A DNA stretch of 40,089 bases from Oscillospiraceae bacterium (GCA_017632775.1 JAGBQR010000002.1:1-40089); one strand, 5' to 3'. Shown: positions 1-8,460, numbered from the stretch's first letter. Notes: a model not told the origin generated them from the letters alone. A program made the numbers and translations.

Positions 1-223
1 CCGCCTGCCGGAAGGCCTCTTCCACCATGCGGGCGCTTGTGGTCTTCCCGTTCGTTCCCGTGATGGCCACGGTATCCACACCTCCGGCAAGACGCTGCAG
101 CATATCCGGGCAGATCTTCGAAGCGACGCGCCCGGGCATGGCAGTCCCCCCGCGGTGAACCAGAAGGGAAAAGGCCTTCAGGAATTTGCAGACGATCACT
201 GCCAGTAGAAATCGTATCTTCAT
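1..223 (-). CDS. murT: MurT, lipid II isoglutaminyl synthase subunit (partial, N-terminus)
   Basis: The gene runs off the left edge, so only about 74 N-terminal residues are visible. MurT works with GatD to amidate the alpha-carboxyl of D-glutamate in lipid II, using glutamine-derived ammonia and ATP. What is seen: a hydrophobic N-terminus, the phrase TAMPGRVASKICPDML and then the Mur-ligase P-loop TGTNGKTTSARM at about residues 56-67. That arrangement is typical of MurT rather than MurC-F because of the short N-terminus and the 'PGRvA.kicPd' segment before the P-loop. The ATG at 221-223 is preceded by GAGGA. A partner gatD would be expected beyond the left edge, but cannot be seen. Confidence 0.85.
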   Translation of the reverse strand, partial: MKIRFLLAVIVCKFLKAFSLLVHRGGTAMPGRVASKICPDMLQRLAGGVDTVAITGTNGKTTSARMVEEAFRQA

Positions 224-268
224 ACAGTCCTCATTCATTACAGAAGTGGCCGGAACAGCCGTCAGCCT

Positions 269-297
269 ATTATAAAGGAGCCTCCCTGAATTATCAA
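269..297 (-). promoter_or_regulatory. Predicted sigma-A promoter for murT
   Basis: On the minus strand TTGATA (292-297) and TATAAT (269-274) are separated by 17 bases. The predicted start of transcription lies about 40 bases upstream of the murT ATG. Confidence 0.65.
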
Positions 298-328
298 CTG
301 CGGATTTTTCACGGCGTTCCCGAATAAG

Positions 329-365
329 CGGACAGGCCATGCAGTGTGACCGCATGGCCTGTCCG
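329..365 (-). terminator. Hairpin downstream of the M3 peptidase gene
   Basis: A perfect 14-bp stem (329-342 with 352-365) with a 9-base loop starts just after the M3 peptidase stop codon. There is no clean U-tract, so termination efficiency is uncertain; it may mainly stabilise the 3' end. Confidence 0.55.
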
Positions 366-377
366 GTCAGCAGATGT

Positions 378-2075
378 TCAGATCTTTTCCCCGAACTCCA
401 GGATGGCTTTTTTCACGCCTTCCATCACTTTTTCCACTGTCCCCTCCTGGAAGGGGTTGTCCAGCCCGGCATACTCAAGAAGTTCAAAATAGCCGCGGCT
501 CCCTCCGGCCCGGCAGAGCCGCAGATAGTTCTCCCAGGCTTCCTTCCGGTCTTCCCGCATCTTCAGGAAGAACTGGAACGCGCAGATCTGAGCCAGCGCA
601 TAGTCGATATAGTAGAATGGATAGAGAAAGATATGCTGTTTCTGCATCCAGAATCCGCCCTGCTCCAGGAAAGCGTTCCCGTCGTAATCTCTCCACGGAA
701 GATAGATCCCCTCGATCTCTTTCCACACCTTCCGGCGCTCCGCCGCGGACATTTCCGGTTTTTCGAACACGCGGTGCTGGAATTCGTCCACACTCACGAG
801 GTACGGGATCGTGGTGACCGCGCTGCAGAGATGGGCATAGCGGTAGCGGTCCGCCTTTTCACCGAAGAAACTCTCCATCCACGGATAGGCGAAATGCTCC
901 ATGGACATGGAGTGTATTTCGTTGATCTCGCTGGTGGAGGAGATCTGATTTGCCAGAGGAAGCGTCCGGCTGGCCAGATACGCCTCGAACGCATGTCCCG
1001 CCTCATGGGTCAGAACGTCCACATCCGCGCTGGTGCCGTTGAAATTGGAAAAGATGAACGGTGCCTTGTAAGTCGGCAGGAACGTGCAGTACCCGCCCAG
1101 ATGCTTGCCCGGACGCGTCTCCAGATCGAACAGTTCATGCTCCCGCATGAAACGGAAGTATTCTCCCGTCTCGGCGGACATCTCGTCATACATCTTCCCA
1201 GCCTTGGCCACCAGTTCATTCCGGTCGCCGATGGGAAGGGCATTCCCCTCCGGGAAGACCAGCGCCTCATCATACCAGTGGAGCTTCTCCACGCCAAGGC
1301 GCTGCCGCTGCTGTTCATACAGCTCTGCACAGAACGGCACGATCACATCCCGGACCTGGTCCCGGAAAACTTTCGCATCCGCGGCGGTATAGTCATAACG
1401 TCCGCGGCTCGGATAGATATACTCAATATAGTTTCCGAAGCCCAGTTTTTTTGCCTTGCGGACACGCAGCTTCACCAGTCTGTCATACGTCCGGTCAAGC
1501 TTTTCGGATACGCTCTCATACAATGCCGCCCAGGCCCGGAAGGCATCCCGCCGCTCTTCCCGGTCCGTGCTCTCCATATGTTTGAGCAGACCGTAGAAAT
1601 TGCATTCCTCTTCGCGGAAATCACATTTGCACAGGGCGGCATCCCGGGAATATTCCTGCCCGAGCCGGTCTTCGCGGATCATATCCGGTACGATACGCGC
1701 GCTGAACAGGCGAAGCTGCATCTCGGCGTCCTTCATGAGCTGGGGGCCGAATTCCGCATCGAAATCCTTCCGGAACGGTGAGGCCACACCGGCTTTGATC
1801 ACTTTCTGCATTGAAAGCTGCAGCCTGGCGCTCCCGGCGGAGAGGGCCTTCTGCTCGGATTCATAGAACGCATCGGTCTTGTCCATGGTATTGCGAATAT
1901 GCGCAATGCTGGACATCGTATAGACTTCCTTTATGACGTCCTCCAATTCCTGATATCCTTCACGATACTCTTCGTAGTTCGCGGCCTTCCGGATCTTTTT
2001 TTCCACGGCCGACAGCCTGCGTCTTGCCGCGGCGAAATCCGGGCGTTTGTACTCCAGATCGCAGAATCTTTCCAT
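378..2075 (-). CDS. M3-family oligoendopeptidase (zinc metallopeptidase)
   Basis: Predicted cytoplasmic zinc endopeptidase of about 565 residues that hydrolyses short peptides. The zinc motif HEAGH is at about residues 357-361 in the context VLTHEAGHAFEAY, followed about 25 residues later by the downstream metal-binding glutamate region (STSEINEIHSMSMEHF), as in M3 peptidases. The length and the N-terminal LEYKRPDF phrase fit the PepF-like oligoendopeptidase group. The reading frame is open further upstream, but the ATG at 2075 has AGGAGAT seven bases before it and matches the family start; the upstream extension is rejected. There is no signal peptide. It probably degrades peptides of the kind the Opp transporter in this window could import, but it is about 25 kb from that operon. 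Confidence 0.9.
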   Translation of the reverse strand: MERFCDLEYKRPDFAAARRRLSAVEKKIRKAANYEEYREGYQELEDVIKEVYTMSSIAHIRNTMDKTDAFYESEQKALSAGSARLQLSMQKVIKAGVASPFRKDFDAEFGPQLMKDAEMQLRLFSARIVPDMIREDRLGQEYSRDAALCKCDFREEECNFYGLLKHMESTDREERRDAFRAWAALYESVSEKLDRTYDRLVKLRVRKAKKLGFGNYIEYIYPSRGRYDYTAADAKVFRDQVRDVIVPFCAELYEQQRQRLGVEKLHWYDEALVFPEGNALPIGDRNELVAKAGKMYDEMSAETGEYFRFMREHELFDLETRPGKHLGGYCTFLPTYKAPFIFSNFNGTSADVDVLTHEAGHAFEAYLASRTLPLANQISSTSEINEIHSMSMEHFAYPWMESFFGEKADRYRYAHLCSAVTTIPYLVSVDEFQHRVFEKPEMSAAERRKVWKEIEGIYLPWRDYDGNAFLEQGGFWMQKQHIFLYPFYYIDYALAQICAFQFFLKMREDRKEAWENYLRLCRAGGSRGYFELLEYAGLDNPFQEGTVEKVMEGVKKAILEFGEKI

Positions 2076-2124
2076 TTCGGATCTCCTCTCTTCTTCTCTC
2101 TTTATCCTTTTTCCGACAGAAGGA

Positions 2125-2153
2125 ATTATACCATGCTCTCCCGCCGCTGTCTT
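2125..2153 (-). promoter_or_regulatory. Possible promoter for the M3 peptidase gene
   Basis: A good TATAAT (2125-2130, minus strand) has only a weak AAGACA hexamer 17 bases upstream. It is placed about 50 bases before the chosen ATG. Confidence 0.4.
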
Positions 2154-2173
2154 CTGTTTTTTCTCCGGCGGCC

Positions 2174-2202
2174 TTGCGAAAAGCGGTTTCCTGATATATA
2201 GT
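2174..2202 (+). promoter_or_regulatory. Predicted sigma-A promoter for the DUF1097-like gene
   Basis: TTGCGA (2174-2179) and TATAGT (2197-2202) are 17 bases apart, with transcription expected near 2209, about 27 bases before the ATG at 2236. Confidence 0.55.
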
Positions 2203-2235
2203 AAGGAACGAAAACACTTCCTGCAGGAGTATGCC

Positions 2236-2739
2236 ATGAAAAAACTTCTGAACCGTGAAAACCTTACGCTTGCGCTGTGCATCGCTTTATTCCCGCCTAT
2301 CTGGGCTGTCCTTGCGCCGCATCTGGGCGTGCAGACCGGGGCGGTGGCTCTGATCTGCGCCGGCGTTTACGCTGCCGCGGGCAATCAGGTGAAACTGGCT
2401 GTCCCCATGTCGCTCGGTTTTCTGGCCGGAGACGCGTGGGCAGTCCTTGCCCTGTGGGTAATGAGCCTTCTCCCTTTCGGAGAAAGTCTCACCCTGTTTC
2501 TCACGCTGTTCGTCATGGGCGGACTGGCCGTGATCATCTCCTCGCTCCTTCCGAAGGTGTTCTACTGCCCCGCCTGGCTCTGCGGCTGGGCGATCGGTCT
2601 GACGATCCTGGCCCCGGCGGGCCTCGGCGCCGTCGGCACCACTCCCTGGCAGATCGGTGCGGCCATGCTGGCCGGCATCTGGTATGTCGGCGTGCTGGTG
2701 GAATGGATCCATCAGAAACTCTGTACCGGAAAGAAATGA
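2236..2739 (+). CDS. DUF1097-like integral membrane protein
   Basis: A 167-residue, very hydrophobic protein with about five membrane segments (roughly 10-27, 32-47, 53-76, 81-101 and 112-150). Its size and the spacing of Gly/Ala-rich helices with PxxxxGxxxG-type turns resemble DUF1097 (E. coli YcdZ) proteins, whose function is unknown. The reading frame is open upstream to 2047, but the ATG at 2236 is chosen because CAGGAG precedes it by seven bases and a promoter lies at 2174-2202. Only 28 bases separate it from the next gene, so the two are probably co-transcribed. The family call rests on general resemblance, not on a specific motif. Confidence 0.65.
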   Translation: MKKLLNRENLTLALCIALFPPIWAVLAPHLGVQTGAVALICAGVYAAAGNQVKLAVPMSLGFLAGDAWAVLALWVMSLLPFGESLTLFLTLFVMGGLAVIISSLLPKVFYCPAWLCGWAIGLTILAPAGLGAVGTTPWQIGAAMLAGIWYVGVLVEWIHQKLCTGKK

Positions 2740-2767
2740 ACCGACCGCTCCCTGATCGGAGGTTTTT

Positions 2768-4438
2768 ATGAAAAAAGCCGTTATTCCGCTTCTTGCGATC
2801 CTGTTCCTGGCTGTGATCTTCTTTCCTTCCCGCGCTTCCGCCGTGAGCTGTCCGAACTGCGGGGGGGACATGGCTGTTACCGGCACTTCGGCGGCTCCGC
2901 AGCCCGATTGCACCAATGCCGGCGTATACACCTATCAGTGCGCTGACTGCGGCCACGTGACCACGGTCCGCTCCGGTCCGCTCGGCCATGATTATGTGGC
3001 CGATCCGCTCGAAGATCCGGACTGCACGCACGGCGGCAGAGTCCTCTATGTCTGCGTCCGCTGCCAGGATACCTATACGGAGGACACTCCCCCCCTCGGC
3101 CACGACTATGACGCTGAGATCCTGCAGGCGGCCGACTGTGAACACGGCGGACGCATCCGTTACGTCTGCTCCCGCTGCCAGGATACCTATGAACAGGTAA
3201 CGAAGCCGCTCGGTCATGATTATGCCGCGGAGATAATGGAGGCGACCTGTGAAGAGGACGGGGAGACCGTGTATACCTGCAGCCGCTGCGGAGACACCTA
3301 CAGCGAACCGATCCCGGCGACCGGCCATTACTTTGAGACCACCGAAAAAGAACCGACCTGCGAAAAAGAAGGCAAGCGCCGCGACATCTGCCTGAACTGC
3401 GGTCTGGAAAACACGACGGTCCTTCCCGCCCTCGGCCATGACTATGTCTATACTGTTACCGATCCCACCTGTATTGCCGCCGGTGAAAAGAAAGGTGAAT
3501 GCAGCCGCTGCGGCGCGCGCACATCCGAGACTCTGCCCGCGATCGGCCACAGCTTTACTCCCTGGGCCGTGGTGAAAGAGCCCACCGTTCTGAAGGAAGG
3601 AGAGCAGGAACGTCACTGCACGGTCTGCGGACTTTCCGAAACACAGGCACTGCCGAAGAAGACCCCGCTGCCGATCATCATTATCTCTACTGTCCTTCTG
3701 GGCGGCGGAACCGCGGCAGCCCTGATCATTCCCAAAGCCGTAACAGCCGCAAAGACCGCTTCGGCCGCTCCGGGCATGATCACCCTTCAGCTCAAGCATG
3801 TGCTCTCGCTTCTTCCCCCGTCTGCCGAGAACCGGCGTTTTGAAACCTTTCTGAAGAAGAAGAAATTTATCGACCTGAAGAAACCGGGTCAGGTCTCCTC
3901 TGATCCGGATCCCGAAAAAGGGAAGCGATACCAGCCGGATCTTGTCCTGATCCAAGCCGATTCCCTGGATTCTCTCACCGATGCCCTGGCAGCCGCCAAA
4001 GAGCGTTACGGCGATGCGAACATCGGTGTCCTTGCCGAGGACAGCCTGGGCAAAGTCCATCTGGATGCCGCCGTTGCCGACAAGTCCGTGTTCGCCTATG
4101 CCTACCGGTCGTACAGTGAATCGAGAAGACTGGTCCGTCTGATTATGCCCCTGTACAAGCCCAGTGAATCATCAGGGAATTACGCCGAAAACGCCACGCT
4201 CATCACCGGTGCGATGGGACTTCCCTTCCTCTCTGTGATCCTGAACGCCTATGTTGTGGGCGGAGATATCAAGGAAGCCATCGAAAAGCGCGGAATGAGC
4301 AAAGCGGAAACCGCCGACCTGATCAACGATATCGCCGGCCTCTTCGGTCTGGAGGCGCTGGCCAACATCACGGAGGCTCTCCGTATCAGCGCGGATCAGG
4401 GACAGCGTGTGAAAGACAATGAGGAAACCGGAAAATAA
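2768..4438 (+). CDS. Exported cysteine-repeat (CxxC / Gly-His) protein with one membrane helix
   Basis: A 556-residue protein. Residues 1-25 are a signal peptide (cleavage near SRASA-V). Residues 28-288 hold about seven tandem units of 35-40 residues, each with a CxxC pair (C-x-R/N/D-C-G/Q), usually an upstream lone Cys (PTC/ADC/DPDC) and a closing LGHDY-like Gly-His motif. Residues 302-322 form a membrane helix, followed by a 235-residue presumed cytoplasmic part. In that part, PDLVLIQAD, an alpha-helix, NIGVLAED and FAYAYRS loosely recall a response-regulator receiver fold without clear catalytic aspartates. Known: such cysteine/Gly-His repeats are common in secreted clostridial proteins. 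Inference: a zinc- or redox-binding surface sensor or scaffold. SD GGAGG lies at 2757-2761. No homologous named gene is recognised. Confidence 0.75.
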   Translation: MKKAVIPLLAILFLAVIFFPSRASAVSCPNCGGDMAVTGTSAAPQPDCTNAGVYTYQCADCGHVTTVRSGPLGHDYVADPLEDPDCTHGGRVLYVCVRCQDTYTEDTPPLGHDYDAEILQAADCEHGGRIRYVCSRCQDTYEQVTKPLGHDYAAEIMEATCEEDGETVYTCSRCGDTYSEPIPATGHYFETTEKEPTCEKEGKRRDICLNCGLENTTVLPALGHDYVYTVTDPTCIAAGEKKGECSRCGARTSETLPAIGHSFTPWAVVKEPTVLKEGEQERHCTVCGLSETQALPKKTPLPIIIISTVLLGGGTAAALIIPKAVTAAKTASAAPGMITLQLKHVLSLLPPSAENRRFETFLKKKKFIDLKKPGQVSSDPDPEKGKRYQPDLVLIQADSLDSLTDALAAAKERYGDANIGVLAEDSLGKVHLDAAVADKSVFAYAYRSYSESRRLVRLIMPLYKPSESSGNYAENATLITGAMGLPFLSVILNAYVVGGDIKEAIEKRGMSKAETADLINDIAGLFGLEALANITEALRISADQGQRVKDNEETGK

Positions 4439-4447
4439 GAAAGAAAA

Positions 4448-4478
4448 TGTGGCCTGTATCGCTATGATACAGGCCACA
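4448..4478 (+). terminator. Hairpin after the cysteine-repeat gene
   Basis: A perfect 13-bp stem (4448-4460 with 4466-4478) and a 5-base loop begin ten bases after the stop codon. It lacks an adjacent U-tract, so it is a likely but unproven terminator. Confidence 0.6.
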
Positions 4479-4591
4479 CAACACTTTAATGATATCGGAA
4501 TTTTCTTTTTCCGTCAAGGTTTTCCCGGCCTTTCTCCTCTGATTCTCCCTATTGAATAAAAACGGCTTCGCATCTTTGGAACTTTGATCAA

Positions 4592-4620
4592 TTGCAGAAT
4601 CCTTTTCTATCCATTATGAT
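4592..4620 (+). promoter_or_regulatory. Strong predicted promoter of a very short transcript
   Basis: TTGCAG (4592-4597), a 17-base spacer and TATGAT (4615-4620). Transcription should start near 4627. The only downstream gene on this strand is the 9-codon ORF at 4664, before a hairpin and a T-run at 4752-4757. Confidence 0.65.
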
Positions 4621-4663
4621 AAATACACCAGATAATCAAAACGATGAAAGGAGGTAACCACAG

Positions 4664-4693
4664 ATGCTAGATATCAAGAATTTTGAGAGATAG
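4664..4693 (+). CDS. Nine-codon ORF (MLDIKNFER) in a stand-alone short transcript
   Basis: ATG at 4664 is preceded by a near-perfect Shine-Dalgarno AAAGGAGGT with optimal spacing, which is stronger than most genes here. The ORF is MLDIKNFER followed by TAG. Its last codons and stop form the 5' base of the hairpin at 4687-4740, so a ribosome on the ORF would open that hairpin. The flanking 452 bases between the two neighbouring large genes contain no other credible coding region. It could be a leader peptide, the coding part of a dual-function small RNA, or a decayed remnant of a longer gene. No family is recognised. Confidence 0.4.
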   Translation: MLDIKNFER

Positions 4694-4757
4694 CCCCCTA
4701 CCGAAGCAGGTGAAAGATGCAGCGGTAAGGGGGCTATCTCACATTCAGGGGTTTTTT
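4687..4757 (+). terminator. Long hairpin and T-run ending the short transcript
   Basis: A 12-bp perfect outer stem (4687-4698 with 4729-4740) is extended by five more pairs with one bulge (4699-4703 with 4723-4728). TTTTTT lies at 4752-4757, eleven bases after the stem, farther than in a canonical intrinsic terminator. Confidence 0.6.
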
Positions 4758-4826
4758 CAACGTCCGGAGAGGGGCGTATTTTTTTTACCCCGATCCGGCC
4801 GGGTCCGGACGCTGTTTTCCGCAGTA

Positions 4827-4863
4827 CGAAAACCGGGCGGTCCCTTTTCGCGGAACCGCCCGG
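4827..4863 (-). terminator. Terminator of the sugar ABC operon
   Basis: On the minus strand, 27 bases after the ATPase stop codon, a GC-rich stem (4855-4863 with 4833-4841, extended past one bulge) is followed directly by TTTTCG. Confidence 0.75.
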
Positions 4864-4890
4864 CTGCTCAACTGAGGCTGTCTTGATCTT

Positions 4891-6015
4891 TCAGTTCAGA
4901 AGATTCTCGTTGGTCTCATGATCGAAGAAATGCATCACCTTTCCTTCGAAGGAAACATAGAGCTTTGCCCCGTTCACGAGCTCTTCGCGCTCTTTGCTGT
5001 CCAGACCGATCGTGGGAACGCGTACGATAAGCCGCGTTCCGTCCTCGGTATAGACATGCAGGTGGAGCTCGCTGCCCATCATCTCATTGACTTCCAGCAC
5101 ACAGGGGATCGCTCCGGGCTCGTTCGCATGAGCCAGCACCATGTGCTCCGGACGGACGCCGAGGATCACCTTGCCCGTGGAAACATTCTTCTTTGCGAGC
5201 AGTTCGCCCTTCTCGCCGTCCACCTCGATCTTCGCGCCGAAAGGCTTCACATAGAATTTTCCGCCTTCCCGGACAAGTTCGGTGGTGAACACGTTCATCT
5301 TCGGAGCTCCGATGAATTCCGCAACGAACAGATTCTTCGGCATCTCAAAGACCTCAGTCGGAGTACCGACCTGCTGAATGAATCCGTCCTTCATGATGAC
5401 GATCCGGTCGCCGAGCGTCATGGCCTCGGTCTGGTCGTGCGTCACATAGATGAACGTGGTATCCAGTTTCTGGCGAAGCAGGATGATCTCCGCGCGCATC
5501 TGGTTCCGCAGCTTGGCATCCAGGTTGGAAAGCGGTTCATCCATCAGGAACACCTTGGAATTCCTCACCATGGCACGCCCGATCGCTACACGCTGACGCT
5601 GGCCGCCGGAAAGCGCTCTCGGCTTACGCATCAGATATTCCGTGATGCCGAGGATCTCCGCCGCGTTGGTCACCTTCTCATAGATCACATCTTCCGGCAC
5701 CTTCTGAAGGCGCAGGGAGAAGGCGATATTGTCGTACACGGACATATGGGGATAAAGCGCATAGTTCTGGAAGACCATGGCGATCCCGCGGTCCTTGGGC
5801 TGAAGGTCGTTGACAACGACCCCGTCTATCTCGATCGTTCCGTCGGAAATGTCCTCCAGACCGGCAATCATGCGAAGAGTCGTGGATTTCCCGCATCCGG
5901 ACGGACCGACGAAGACCACGAACTCCTTGTCCTGGATATCCAGATCGAAGTCATGGACAGCTACGACATTGTTGTCATATACTTTCTGAACTTTGGTCAG
6001 TTTAACACTTGCCAT
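4891..6015 (-). CDS. Sugar ABC transporter ATPase, MsmK/UgpC/MalK type
   Basis: A 374-residue ATPase that energises the CUT1-type sugar importer encoded just upstream. Walker A GPSGCGKST is at residues 37-45, followed by a Q-loop (FQNYALYPHMSVYDN), signature LSGGQRQRVAIGRA, Walker B VFLMDEPLSNLDAKL and H-loop YVTHDQTEA. After about residue 235 there is the C-terminal MalK-type regulatory domain with OB-like strands (LGVRPEHM). The ATG at 6015 has AAGGAGA seven bases upstream. It is the last gene of binding protein-malF-malG-ATPase; the gap to malG is 31 bases. Many CUT1 operons lack their own ATPase, so having one here while a second copy stands alone at 17.7-18.9 kb is worth noting. Confidence 0.92.
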   Translation of the reverse strand: MASVKLTKVQKVYDNNVVAVHDFDLDIQDKEFVVFVGPSGCGKSTTLRMIAGLEDISDGTIEIDGVVVNDLQPKDRGIAMVFQNYALYPHMSVYDNIAFSLRLQKVPEDVIYEKVTNAAEILGITEYLMRKPRALSGGQRQRVAIGRAMVRNSKVFLMDEPLSNLDAKLRNQMRAEIILLRQKLDTTFIYVTHDQTEAMTLGDRIVIMKDGFIQQVGTPTEVFEMPKNLFVAEFIGAPKMNVFTTELVREGGKFYVKPFGAKIEVDGEKGELLAKKNVSTGKVILGVRPEHMVLAHANEPGAIPCVLEVNEMMGSELHLHVYTEDGTRLIVRVPTIGLDSKEREELVNGAKLYVSFEGKVMHFFDHETNENLLN

Positions 6016-6046
6016 ACTGAATTCTCCTTTTCACATCGTGGCCTAA

Positions 6047-6916
6047 TCAGCCCTTGACGGCGCCGCCCGTGACGCCTTCGACATAGTATTTCTGCAGGCA
6101 CATGAACAGGATCGCCACGGGGATCGCAACGATCACGCCGCCGGCGCAGAACATGGTATAGCGCTGGTTGATCATATCCGGCGTCAGCCAGTTCCACATA
6201 CCGACTGCCACGTTCATGCCCGCCGATGTTCCGAAGGAGACATACCTTGCAAAGACAAAGTCGCCCCAGGGGCCCATGAAGGCGGTAAGGATCGTATAGA
6301 TGACGATGGGCTTCGCCAGCGGAAGGATGATTTTTGTCAGCACCTGTGCGCGGGTCGCTCCGTCCACACGGGCGGCTTCATCCAGAGATTTCGGGAGTGT
6401 GTCGAAGAAGCCTTTGGATACATAGTATCCCATTCCGGATGAGGCGACATACACCAGGATCAGTCCGGGCACCGCGTTGGCCTGCGTGAGTCCGAGATCC
6501 TTGAGCACACGGTAGAGGATGATCATGGTAAGCATGCCCGGGAACATGCCGAGGATCAGCATGAAGCGCATCAGCCCCGCACGCATTTTGAAACGGAAAC
6601 GGGAGAGGGTATAGCTCATGCACAGAACGATGACGGTCTGCAGGGCCGCAACCACCAGGGCGATCACGAACGTGTTGAGATACCAGCGCTTGAAATCGGA
6701 GTTCCAAAGGGCGACGTAGTTATCCCAGCCCCATTTCTGCGGGATGACATATCCGACCTGCCAGGTGGACTCAACACGGAAGGACTGCAGAACGATGCAG
6801 ACGAAGGGGAAAAGCCAGATCACGCTCATCACGATCAGGATAACATAAATGATCGTGTTCGAGATCGCGCGGCTGGCGCGGAGGCCCATGTGGCGTTTTT
6901 CTAATGTTTCATTCAT
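6047..6916 (-). CDS. Sugar ABC transporter permease, MalG type
   Basis: A 289-residue inner-membrane permease with six predicted helices. The cytoplasmic EAA loop, which contacts the ATPase, reads EAARVDGATRAQVLTKIILP and is typical of the MalG/CUT1 family, as is the FPFVCIVLQSFR-type region after the first helix. The ATG at 6916 overlaps the malF stop as TGATG; a GTG at 6919 is also possible. GGAGG ten bases upstream serves either start. Overlap with malF implies translational coupling. The substrate is inferred from the operon: an alpha-glucan oligosaccharide such as maltodextrin. Confidence 0.92.
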   Translation of the reverse strand: MNETLEKRHMGLRASRAISNTIIYVILIVMSVIWLFPFVCIVLQSFRVESTWQVGYVIPQKWGWDNYVALWNSDFKRWYLNTFVIALVVAALQTVIVLCMSYTLSRFRFKMRAGLMRFMLILGMFPGMLTMIILYRVLKDLGLTQANAVPGLILVYVASSGMGYYVSKGFFDTLPKSLDEAARVDGATRAQVLTKIILPLAKPIVIYTILTAFMGPWGDFVFARYVSFGTSAGMNVAVGMWNWLTPDMINQRYTMFCAGGVIVAIPVAILFMCLQKYYVEGVTGGAVKG

Positions 6917-8460
6917 CACTGGAAATCCTCCTCGTTCTTGATTGAGGGCAGGACATTGTATACGATCAGCGAGATGACCGCGATCACCACAAACACCAGG
7001 ATACCGATGACCGAAGCCATATAGTACTGCGCTCCGGCACCTGTGGTGATCTTGAACAGCCAGGTGATCAGAAGGTCGGTATATCCCACGCTGCCTGCCG
7101 CAGATGATGCCGCCGGATTGACCGGCGCTCCTCCCGTAAGCAGATAGATGACATTGAAGTTGTTCATATTGCCCGTAAAACTGGTGAGCAGATACGGTCC
7201 TGTGATGAACAGCATATAGGGGAGCGTGATCTTGGTATACTGCTGCCAGGCGTTCGCTCCGTCGATGCGGGAGCTCTCATAGAGGTCCGCAGGGATGTTC
7301 ATCAGGATACCGGTCGCGATCAGCATCAGGTAGGGAATGCCGATCCAGATGTTGACTACAATGACCATGATGCGGGGCAGGAGGGCGTTATGCGCCGTGG
7401 AGCCCCAGAAATCGATTGCCTGGTCGATCCAGCCCCAGTTGAGGAGCAGTCCGTTGATGATGCCGTTCTTGGCGAACATCTTGGAGACATACAGCAGAGA
7501 GATGAACTGCGGGATGGCGATCGTCAGGACCAGGATGGTGCGCCATCCTTTTTTAAACCGGATCCCCTTCTTGTTGATCATCATGGCGACGAACATTCCG
7601 AGGAAGTAGTTCGTGAAGGTGGCAAAAAAGGCCCAGATCAGCGTCCAGGTGAGCACCTCGCCGAATGCCGCGGAATAGACGTTGCCTCCGCCTTCCCAGG
7701 ACAGCATGGTGCCGAAGTTCTTCCATCCGACCCAGGTGAAGAGCGCGTTGTTGAAGCCGTCGTGCGTGCCGTCATAATTCGTGAAGGCCACGAGGATCAT
7801 GAACACGATGGGCATGACCGTGAAGATCAGGATGCCGAGCAGCGGAAGGGCAAGCAGTGTCTTGTAAAACTGTTCGTCCACCAGGGCGCGGAGATCGTCC
7901 CTGCCGCTCTTGAGCTTGCGGCCGTGCTCCTCATATTCCTGCGCGATCTTGCTCTGTTTGATATTCAAACGCCAGGTATAGATGAAAGCGACGATGAAGA
8001 AGATCGTCAGAACGCCGTAAAGCAGGATCTTGAACGAGTTGTCTCCATATACCGTGGTGTATGCGTCGAGGATCTCGTTGTATTCCTCGTGAGGGCCGAC
8101 CCTTCCGAGCGTGCCCAGCATGCTCATCCAGTATCCGCCCGTGGTGATCATATAAAAGATGAAGACGATCTCAAAGAGAAGGAAAAGAAGGCCGCGCAGG
8201 ACCTGTCCCCTGGCGATGAGGCCCAGCCCCATCACAAGATAGGAGCCCCGGGTCTTCCAGTCACCGTTTTTAAAGGTGAGAAAGACATCGGCGATTTCGG
8301 ACGCGATCGTCCCGAATATCTTTTTTACGATAAAATTCCAGATTCCGACGAAAAAGCGGGCAACCGCACGCGGAATCGAAGTGAAAAAGCTTGCGAGCTT
8401 ATAAAAGAACTTCTCACTCTTTGACAGCCGGAGAAATTCCAGGTCGCTGTATTTTTTCAT
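6916..8460 (-). CDS. Sugar ABC transporter permease, MalF type, with long N-terminal extension
   Basis: A 514-residue permease, far longer than the roughly 300 residues usual for CUT1 MalF-like proteins in Firmicutes. Residues 1-210 form an extension with membrane helices near 74-110 and 145-165 and an amphipathic, basic region. The core permease starts near residue 205 (LLALPLLGILIF) and includes the EAA loop ESSRIDGANAWQQYTKITLP. Enterobacterial MalF also has an enlarged N-terminal part, so the layout may be ancestral to maltodextrin permeases rather than new. AAAGGGG lies before the ATG at 8460. It is separated from the binding-protein gene by an intergenic hairpin and overlaps malG. Confidence 0.9.
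   Translation of the reverse strand: MKKYSDLEFLRLSKSEKFFYKLASFFTSIPRAVARFFVGIWNFIVKKIFGTIASEIADVFLTFKNGDWKTRGSYLVMGLGLIARGQVLRGLLFLLFEIVFIFYMITTGGYWMSMLGTLGRVGPHEEYNEILDAYTTVYGDNSFKILLYGVLTIFFIVAFIYTWRLNIKQSKIAQEYEEHGRKLKSGRDDLRALVDEQFYKTLLALPLLGILIFTVMPIVFMILVAFTNYDGTHDGFNNALFTWVGWKNFGTMLSWEGGGNVYSAAFGEVLTWTLIWAFFATFTNYFLGMFVAMMINKKGIRFKKGWRTILVLTIAIPQFISLLYVSKMFAKNGIINGLLLNWGWIDQAIDFWGSTAHNALLPRIMVIVVNIWIGIPYLMLIATGILMNIPADLYESSRIDGANAWQQYTKITLPYMLFITGPYLLTSFTGNMNNFNVIYLLTGGAPVNPAASSAAGSVGYTDLLITWLFKITTGAGAQYYMASVIGILVFVVIAVISLIVYNVLPSIKNEEDFQ

Noticed and set aside
339-1781. Long plus-strand open frame (480 codons) opposite the M3 peptidase gene
   Set aside because: It is the antisense shadow of a gene with a clear HEAGH motif and SD; it has no SD of its own and no recognisable domain.
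4891-6015. The two MsmK-type ATPase genes as a recent duplication
   Set aside because: They share all family motifs, but differ at the N-terminal insert, the C-terminal domain and many codons, so an old paralogy or ordinary family similarity is more likely.
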